Shown in pieces: positions 1 through 4,836 of a stretch of DNA of 7,678 bases; the first letter of the stretch is position 1, and each line of letters opens with the position of its first letter. The notes beneath the pieces were generated by a model. The model did not search any database. It saw nothing but the letters and a program-made list of their open reading frames with translations, and was not told where the DNA came from. Source of the DNA: Lentisphaeria bacterium (GTDB taxonomy: Bacteria > Verrucomicrobiota > Lentisphaeria > Oligosphaerales > Oligosphaeraceae). The stretch lies in the NCBI GenBank assembly GCA_016302725.1, contig JAEDNB010000100.1:1-7678 (forward strand), in the 5' to 3' direction. A program made the translations under genes and the position numbers.

Positions 1-52
1 TCCTGTTACCAGGATGAAAACCTGGTGTCCTAGGCCACTAGACGATGGAGAC
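1..52 (-). tRNA. tRNA-Glu (anticodon TTC), 5' part, cut by window start
   Basis: Read on the minus strand, the sequence starts at position 52 with GTCTCCA (5' acceptor strand). It continues TCGTCTAG...GGCCTAGGAC (D arm) and then has a perfect 5-bp anticodon stem CCAGG/CCTGG around the 7-base loop TTTTCAT. The anticodon TTC lies at 18-16 and decodes GAA/GAG glutamate codons. The D arm and the GGACACC junction closely match bacterial tRNA-Glu. The variable loop, T arm and 3' acceptor strand lie beyond the window edge, so the acceptor stem pairing cannot be checked. The gene is transcribed away from mutY. Confidence 0.93.
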
Positions 53-75
53 CCAGAATCGTAGACAGCGACGTT

Positions 76-103
76 AAGATATTCCCTCAAAAGAAAATTG
101 CAA
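76..103 (-). promoter_or_regulatory. Candidate sigma-70-type promoter for tRNA-Glu
   Basis: On the minus strand, TTGCAA (103-98, four of six matches to TTGACA) is followed after 16 bases by TATCTT (81-76, four of six matches to TATAAT). This would start transcription at about 65-70, leaving a short leader before the tRNA 5' end at 52. The segment is clearly more AT-rich than its surroundings. It is a motif match only; no start site is known. Confidence 0.45.
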
Positions 104-127
104 ATGGGGCCGACGGGAAAGAAGCCC

Positions 128-146
128 AAGGGGAGTGCGTCCCCTT
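128..146 (+). other. Stem-loop in the mutY leader region
   Basis: AAGGGGA (128-134) pairs perfectly with TCCCCTT (140-146) around the 5-base loop GTGCG. The pyrimidine-rich TCTCTT follows. Flanking AGCC (123-126) can also pair with GGCT (153-156). The shape is terminator- or attenuator-like for plus-strand transcription, but the U tract is poor. It could equally be chance in GC-rich DNA. Confidence 0.3.
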
Positions 147-258
147 TCTCTTGGCTGTGGACGGAAGCGAGGGGATGGCCCCGACCACCCCCCCCGGCGG
201 AGGAGGCCACGCCTGGGATGGCTTCCCGTTTCCTGGCCGGGGAAGAAACTTTCCCGTA

Positions 259-281
259 CCCCCTCTCTCCCCTCCCTCCCC
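259..281 (-). other. Potential G-quadruplex motif upstream of mutY
   Basis: The plus strand has four cytosine runs (259-263, 269-272, 274-276, 278-281) separated by TCTCT, T and T. The minus strand therefore has four G runs of at least three bases with loops of 1, 1 and 5 bases. This fits the usual G3+N1-7 quadruplex rule. It lies about 70 bases before the mutY start, on the template strand for mutY. Folding and function are not shown by sequence alone. Confidence 0.4.
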
Positions 282-330
282 GCCTCCAGGTCGTCATTGG
301 AACGGCCCAGGGGCGTCCGACGGGCGGCAG

Positions 331-344
331 GGGAGTATATTCCC
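331..344. promoter_or_regulatory. Near-perfect palindrome just before the mutY start
   Basis: GGGAGTATATTCCC is a 14-base palindrome with a single G-T mismatch, centred on TATA, four bases upstream of the ATG. It overlaps the only plausible Shine-Dalgarno sequence and a possible -10 box. It could be an operator or simply chance; nothing in the window names a cognate regulator. Confidence 0.2.
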
Positions 345-348
345 GGCC

Positions 349-1371
349 ATGATTTCCTCTGGTCACATCACCTGTCTTCTTGCCTGGTTTCGAGAACATG
401 CCCGACCTCTTCCCTGGCGGGAGAACCCGCCCAATCCTTATCACGTCTGGCTCTCGGAGGTCATGCTCCAACAGACCCGCATCGAGGCGGTGACAGAGGC
501 CTACCGGCGCGTTTTGGAGACCTGTCCCACGGTGGAGGACCTGGCGGCCCTCTCCCAGGAGGCGTTGTTGAAGCTCTGGCAGGGACTGGGATACTATTCC
601 CGGGCCCGGCATCTCCATGAGGCGGCCCGTCGAATTGTGGAGGAGGGGGGCTTCCCCGGCACTTGGGAGGGGTGGCGGGCCTTGCCCGGAGTGGGGGAAT
701 ACACCGCCGCCGCCGTGGGGGCCATCGTCCTGGGGGAACGCCATCCCGCGGTGGACGGAAACGTGGTTCGGGTTCTCTCCCGTCTCCTGGCCCGGGAAAT
801 CTCTCCCCTCCAGGCCCGGGAGCTTCTGGGCAAGGGGATGGAGGAGACGGACTCCCCTTCCGCCTTTGCCCAGGCCTGGATGGAGTTGGGGGAGGTGGTC
901 TGCATCCCCCATGGGCGTCCCCGCTGCGGACAATGTCCCCTGGCGGAAGGGTGCCGCGCCCATGCCCAGGGGGAGGAGGAGGCCTATCCCCCTCCCCGCC
1001 GTCGTCCCGCCCGTTCCCGCCACAGTCTCACGGTCTTCCAGATTCTTCGGGAGGATGGGGGGCTTGCCCTGCGTCGTCGTCCCGCCCGGGGGATGTTGGC
1101 GGGGATGTGGGAGCCGCCCCATGTGCCCGGGAGCCTGGGGGTTTCCGGCGCCTGGAAGGCCCTTTCCGCCTGGGGGATTTCCCGGCGCCAGGCGAAGTTG
1201 TTTCCCGTTCCCGCCTCCACCCATTTGTTCACCCATCAGGAGTGGCGCATGACCAACTATCAGGTGCGCCTGGCCCAGATTCCTCCGGAGTTCCCCTTTG
1301 TCTGGGCCACTCCCCGGGAAGTGGCCACCCGCTTCCCCATTCCTTCCGCCTTCCGCTTCCTCCTCCCATGA
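349..1371 (+). CDS. mutY: A/G-specific adenine glycosylase MutY
   Basis: This 340-residue DNA glycosylase removes adenine mispaired with 8-oxoguanine or guanine in base excision repair. Visible features, in order, are LPWR near residue 21, SEVMLQQT with catalytic Glu37, GYYSRARHLH (81-90), the helix-hairpin-helix LPGVGEYTA (112-120), VDGNVVRV with catalytic Asp136, and a [4Fe-4S] cysteine cluster C185, C193, C196, C202. A C-terminal NUDIX-like 8-oxoG recognition domain (about 224-340) includes an FTH loop near residue 294. Length fits the family (about 340-370). The first cysteine gap is seven residues rather than the usual six. The ATG at 349 was chosen because it gives a normal MutY N-terminus; AGGGGAG lies about 13 bases upstream. 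The stop overlaps the next start as ATGA. Confidence 0.96.
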   Translation: MISSGHITCLLAWFREHARPLPWRENPPNPYHVWLSEVMLQQTRIEAVTEAYRRVLETCPTVEDLAALSQEALLKLWQGLGYYSRARHLHEAARRIVEEGGFPGTWEGWRALPGVGEYTAAAVGAIVLGERHPAVDGNVVRVLSRLLAREISPLQARELLGKGMEETDSPSAFAQAWMELGEVVCIPHGRPRCGQCPLAEGCRAHAQGEEEAYPPPRRRPARSRHSLTVFQILREDGGLALRRRPARGMLAGMWEPPHVPGSLGVSGAWKALSAWGISRRQAKLFPVPASTHLFTHQEWRMTNYQVRLAQIPPEFPFVWATPREVATRFPIPSAFRFLLP

Positions 1372-2678
1372 ACGACGACTTCCGGCGGCAAACCCTACTT
1401 TCCTGGGGAGCCATGGCCTTCCTGGCCAGCCTCTTCCTCCCCTTCCCCCAAGGGGGAAAGGTCCTCCTCTCCGAACTCTTCGCCCCCTTGATGCTCTGGC
1501 AATGCTGGAACCAACGGAAACGCCTGGGAAAACTCTGCCTCCGGGAGCGCCCCTGCCTGGCTTTCGCCGCCCTTTGGATGCTCCTGGCCACCGTCGACCA
1601 TTTCCTCCGGGGCCACGGCTCCCTCTACGACCTGGCGGTCTTCGCCTACATGGGGCTGATCTTCCTCTTCCTGCGCCTCACGCCCCTTCCCTCCCCAAAA
1701 GCCTCCTTCCGCTGCGGCGCCGCCTTGCTGGCCATCCTCTGGGGGGGCTGGGCCCTCGCGAAAGCCCTCCCCGTCCAGGGAACGTGCCTGGAGGGACTGC
1801 TCTACTTCGACGGGCATTTCGCCACCCTGGAGCCCAATGCCCTGGTGACCCGATACCAGTTCCTCTTCCCCAATCCCAATCTCCTGGGGGGCGCCTACAT
1901 CCTGCCCGTCCTCCTCTGCCTCCCCTGGCTGCGACCCTGGTTCGCCGCCGCCTCCTCCGGAAAGCGGGGCGCCTGCCTCCTCCTTGGCGCCCTGGCTTTC
2001 CTCCCCCTGCTGGCCACCGCCTCCAAGATGTCCGTGATGACCCTGGGGTTGCTGACGGGAGGATTGGCCATGAGCCTGCCCTCCCATCGCCGCCTGGCCG
2101 CCGCTCTGGCCCTGACCATCACCCTCGCCTTCGGAACCCTCTGCCTCACAACGGTCTTTTTCCGCACGTACCCCGCCGTCTCTCAAAGCCCTTGGGTGGA
2201 TTTCCAGCACCGGGGAAACTACTCCGTCCACCAGGAAATCTACGGGAGAATCTTCCTGGCCTCCTCCTGGCGGGAAAAACTCCTGGGCCACGACGCCGCC
2301 CAACTCCGCCAGCTCTATCCCGGACATGCCCGGGAAGACCGCATCCGGGAAATCCTGAAACCCTATGGCTTCGAGAAAGAAACGAACCTCTATGCCACGT
2401 TCATGGACCCCCATTGCGAATATCTCAACCTGCTCTCCTTCTTCGGAATCCCCGCCCTCCTGGCGGTGGTGGCCTTCCTGCTCCGCCTGGCGGCGCAATG
2501 CGCGAAAAACGAGGAGTACGCCCATGCCCTCCTGATCGTGGGCCTCCTCTTCGCCTTCTTCTGGGAAGATGTCGCCTCCAAACGCTTCCTCTGGGCTGCC
2601 CTGGGAATCGTCGCCGCCCGACTTCCCCACCCCCTGGACTCCCCGGGGGACGGAGCGCCAGGGCATGGTTATATTTAA
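1368..2678 (+). CDS. O-antigen ligase / polymerase-like polytopic membrane protein
   Basis: This 436-residue integral membrane protein has roughly ten hydrophobic segments, for example near 11-28, 64-80, 88-104, 117-133, 170-188, 202-216, 243-264, 353-375 and 385-416. A soluble stretch at about 270-350 fits the large periplasmic loop of Wzy/WaaL-type proteins. Family-like motifs are NPNLLGG (168-175), TASKMSVMTLGLL (217-229, in the place of the usual TGSRG helix) and DPHCEYLNLLSFFGIP (347-362, in the place of the HN...L...GI motif after the loop). These proteins join or polymerise lipid-linked glycans in the inner membrane. The substrate cannot be read from sequence, and ligase versus polymerase is open. 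The start codon lies within the mutY stop (ATGA), implying coupled translation. Its end overlaps ftsA by 14 bases. Confidence 0.75.
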   Translation: MNDDFRRQTLLSWGAMAFLASLFLPFPQGGKVLLSELFAPLMLWQCWNQRKRLGKLCLRERPCLAFAALWMLLATVDHFLRGHGSLYDLAVFAYMGLIFLFLRLTPLPSPKASFRCGAALLAILWGGWALAKALPVQGTCLEGLLYFDGHFATLEPNALVTRYQFLFPNPNLLGGAYILPVLLCLPWLRPWFAAASSGKRGACLLLGALAFLPLLATASKMSVMTLGLLTGGLAMSLPSHRRLAAALALTITLAFGTLCLTTVFFRTYPAVSQSPWVDFQHRGNYSVHQEIYGRIFLASSWREKLLGHDAAQLRQLYPGHAREDRIREILKPYGFEKETNLYATFMDPHCEYLNLLSFFGIPALLAVVAFLLRLAAQCAKNEEYAHALLIVGLLFAFFWEDVASKRFLWAALGIVAARLPHPLDSPGDGAPGHGYI

Positions 2679-3996
2679 CCCGTTTATGAGACAGCGAAGG
2701 GACATCTTTACGGGAGTCGTGCTGGGAAGCGACGTGGTCCAGGTGGCGGTGGCCTCCTTTGAGACCCGGGACGATCCCGCCAGCACGCTCCTGGTGCGGG
2801 GCTATGCCCGGGTGCCCTCCCTGAAGATTCGGAGGGACGAACCGGAGACCACCGCCATTGTGGTGGAGCAGTTGGCCCGAGCCCTGGACGAGGCCTGGGG
2901 GGAGGCCGACTGCGAGGGACTCCCCGGAAATCTCTGCCTCTGCATTTCGGGGGGGTATGTCCACCGGGAGATTGTCTCGTCGACCTTGGAGCTGAAGGAG
3001 CAGAGGGTCATCACGGAGGAGGATGTCAACGAGGTCATGCGCCGGATTTGCCAGGAGGAGGCGGATTGGCAGCCGGAGGGGGGGAAGGCCATGATTTGCG
3101 GCGGCATCCCCCTGATCAACCGGGGCTTCCGACTGGCGGACGGACGGCTCCGCCTCAATGCGGCGGGACAGGTCTCCACTTCCATCACCGCCGAATCCTT
3201 CCTCTTCTCCGAGGAGACGGAGGGCCATGACAAAATCGACGTCGTAATGCGGGAGGCCCTGCCCGTCGATTGCGCCGTGGACCAGGTGGTCTATGCGCCC
3301 ATCGCCTTGAGCAGCGGCATCTTCCAGCCCTCTGTGGCGGACGAGGCCAGCGGACTGGTGGTGGACCTGGGGGCGGGAATGACCTCCTATGTGATTCTCT
3401 CCCACTACGGGGCGGTCGCCTGCGGCCAGATTCCCGTGGGCATGGACCACGTGGTCAACGACCTGGGCATTGCCCTGGGGGTGCAGATGGAGACCGCCCG
3501 CACCCTGGTGAAGGACCTGGAGAGCCTGCGGTGCTCCCTGGACGTGAAACAAGATGGCACTGCCCGCACCCTGACCATCAAGGAGCATGTGGGGGAGCAG
3601 ACCCGCGACCTGGTGGTCTATGGCGCCGCCGTGGAGATGGTGATGGAGGCCCGCCTCCGGGAAATCTTCCAACTGGTGCGGAAGACCCTGGAAAAGGAGG
3701 GCTCCTACCTCTGGGCCGGAAACGAAATCATCCTCACCGGACCCGGCGCAAAACTCCCCCAGATCTGCCTCCTCGCCGAAAAGGTCTTCACCGAACGCAA
3801 GGTCCGCATCGGAACCCCATACCGCGCCCGGCGGATGGATGGCGCCCCCCTCGGCCCAGAGGACGCCATCATGATGGGGCTCCTCCGGGCCTCCTGCCTG
3901 GAAACCCAACTCCAGGCCCTGGAGGCGGAGGAGGCGGAACAAAGTGGATTCCTGGGCAAATTGAAGGCGTTCTGGAAAAGCGTCAGGGACTGGTAG
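2665..3996 (+). CDS. ftsA: Divergent FtsA-like cell division protein (actin fold)
   Basis: This 443-residue actin/Hsp70-fold protein resembles FtsA, which tethers FtsZ filaments to the membrane. The order fits: phosphate-1 loop (14-25), 1C domain with RVITEEDVNEVMRRI (114-128), phosphate-2 loop VVDLGAGMTS (232-241), a family-like helix around EARLREIFQLV (328-338), adenosine motif ILTGPGA (356-362) and RIGTP (381-385). The C-terminus (427-443) is an amphipathic Lys/Trp/Phe-rich helix like the FtsA membrane anchor. Odd points: the acidic residue of the usual GLDIG loop is Val19, the usual GGGTTD of phosphate-2 reads GAGMTS, and the adenosine loop has Pro360. ATP binding or hydrolysis may be altered. 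ATG 2665 was chosen because GGAG (2652-2655) lies nine bases upstream; ATG 2686 is an alternative. The gene is followed after six bases by an FtsZ-like gene. Confidence 0.85.
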   Translation: MVIFNPFMRQRRDIFTGVVLGSDVVQVAVASFETRDDPASTLLVRGYARVPSLKIRRDEPETTAIVVEQLARALDEAWGEADCEGLPGNLCLCISGGYVHREIVSSTLELKEQRVITEEDVNEVMRRICQEEADWQPEGGKAMICGGIPLINRGFRLADGRLRLNAAGQVSTSITAESFLFSEETEGHDKIDVVMREALPVDCAVDQVVYAPIALSSGIFQPSVADEASGLVVDLGAGMTSYVILSHYGAVACGQIPVGMDHVVNDLGIALGVQMETARTLVKDLESLRCSLDVKQDGTARTLTIKEHVGEQTRDLVVYGAAVEMVMEARLREIFQLVRKTLEKEGSYLWAGNEIILTGPGAKLPQICLLAEKVFTERKVRIGTPYRARRMDGAPLGPEDAIMMGLLRASCLETQLQALEAEEAEQSGFLGKLKAFWKSVRDW

Positions 3997-3998
3997 GA
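3993..3998 (+). promoter_or_regulatory. Ribosome binding site of the FtsZ-like gene, inside the ftsA stop
   Basis: GTAGGA overlaps the TAG stop of ftsA. It sits four bases before ATG 4003 and ten bases before the in-frame ATG 4009. The spacing slightly favours 4009, which would remove only two residues. The arrangement suggests translation of the two genes is coupled. Confidence 0.5.
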
Positions 3999-4002
3999 CG
4001 GC

Positions 4003-4836
4003 ATGGCCATGGAAAGCACGGAAGCAATGGACAGGGAGTTCCCGCCACGCCAGGAGGGCGGGGAAGCGCGGGAGGGCCTGGAAAAGCCCTCCATCCTCCT
4101 GCTGGGCATGGGCACCGCCGGTTCCCGGGCCGCCTTCTATCTCTATCAACGCGCCACCCTGGAACCCAGCGCCATCCTGGCGGTGGATTCCGAGCCGGAC
4201 CAACTGGCCTCCCTCCGCACTCTCCAGTGCCTTCAGGTGCCCGCACCCCCCGCCCTTCCCGCCGGCGCTGCCGCACAAAATGCCCGGGAGGCCCTGCTGC
4301 AGGGCCTGGAGGAGCGCCTCCAGGGATGCCAGATGCTGGTGGTGGTGACATGCCTGGGGGGCGCCACAGGCGACTTCTATACCCAGGCCGCCCTCATGCT
4401 CGCCCAGCAGCGCGCCATCCCCGCCACCACCATCGCCGCGCTCCCCCACGCCTTTGATTCCCAGGAACTCCGGGAGCGCGCCGCACAGACCCTCAATGTC
4501 CTCCAGGCACAGCATTTCGAGGTGCTTACCCTGGACTGCGGACACCTGGGCAAGTTCTTCCCCGATGCCAGCCGGGAAAACGCCTACGCCCAGGCCGTGC
4601 GCTGGATTGCCGAGACCACCATCGGCTACCTGGCCCTCTTCACCCTGCCCAGGGTCGCCGCCGCCCGCAGCGCGGAGGCCCCCGCCCACTCCAGGGCCAT
4701 GGATTTCGAGGAGATGCCAAGGGGCATCTTCGCCAGCCTCCGACCCGCCATCTGGGAACAGCAGAACCTGGATGTTCCCACGTATCTCCGCCTCAAACTC
4801 ACTCTCCCGACACATAAGGAAAAAAGACGCCCATGA
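4003..4836 (+). CDS. Short, degenerate FtsZ-like protein with FtsA-binding tail
   Basis: This 277-residue protein matches the FtsZ nucleotide-binding domain in order: ILLLGMGTAGSRAA (31-44) for the GVGGGGGNAV loop, AVDSEPDQL (60-68) for AVNTDAQAL, VVTCLGGATGDF (114-125) for the AGMGGGTGTG tubulin signature, LPHAFDSQELRERAAQTL (147-164) for the KPF...GKKRM helix, and NAYAQAVRWIAE (193-204) for the H7 helix. A DFEE (234-237) may be a relic of the NVDFAD catalytic T7 loop. The C-terminal activation domain (about 100 residues) is missing. The protein then ends in NLDVPTYLRLK (255-265), close to the FtsZ tail LDIPAFLRKQ that binds FtsA. It probably interacts with the upstream FtsA; GTP binding and polymerisation are doubtful. 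Its stop overlaps the next start as ATGA. The FtsZ assignment is by eye. Confidence 0.72.
   Translation: MAMESTEAMDREFPPRQEGGEAREGLEKPSILLLGMGTAGSRAAFYLYQRATLEPSAILAVDSEPDQLASLRTLQCLQVPAPPALPAGAAAQNAREALLQGLEERLQGCQMLVVVTCLGGATGDFYTQAALMLAQQRAIPATTIAALPHAFDSQELRERAAQTLNVLQAQHFEVLTLDCGHLGKFFPDASRENAYAQAVRWIAETTIGYLALFTLPRVAAARSAEAPAHSRAMDFEEMPRGIFASLRPAIWEQQNLDVPTYLRLKLTLPTHKEKRRP

Larger units (their letters stand above)
53..348. other. Divergent intergenic region between tRNA-Glu and mutY
   Basis: About 296 bases lie between the tRNA 5' end and the chosen mutY start, with no credible gene. The mutY frame stays open back to 151, but that stretch would translate to a low-complexity Gly/Pro-rich peptide with no MutY similarity. 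The region holds the tRNA promoter candidate (76-103), a hairpin (128-146), a homopyrimidine tract with G-quadruplex potential on the opposite strand (259-281) and a near-palindrome (331-344). No convincing -35/-10 pair for mutY was found. TATATT at 336-341 could be a -10 box but would place the start of transcription at about the ATG. Confidence 0.6.

Noticed and set aside
151..348. A 66-residue N-terminal extension of MutY from ATG 151
   Set aside because: The translated stretch is Gly/Pro-rich without MutY similarity, and the start at 349 gives the family's normal N-terminus and catalytic Glu37.
2569..2664. Upstream ATG 2569 as the ftsA start
   Set aside because: It would overlap the membrane protein by over 100 bases and add a Pro/Ser-rich tail; ATG 2665 has a GGAG at good spacing and leads straight to the FtsA phosphate-1 region.
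1395..2786. A 463-codon minus-strand open frame opposite the O-antigen-ligase-like gene
   Set aside because: The translation is a Gly/Glu/Gln-rich low-complexity sequence, while the plus strand encodes a polytopic membrane protein with family motifs and overlapping operon spacing.
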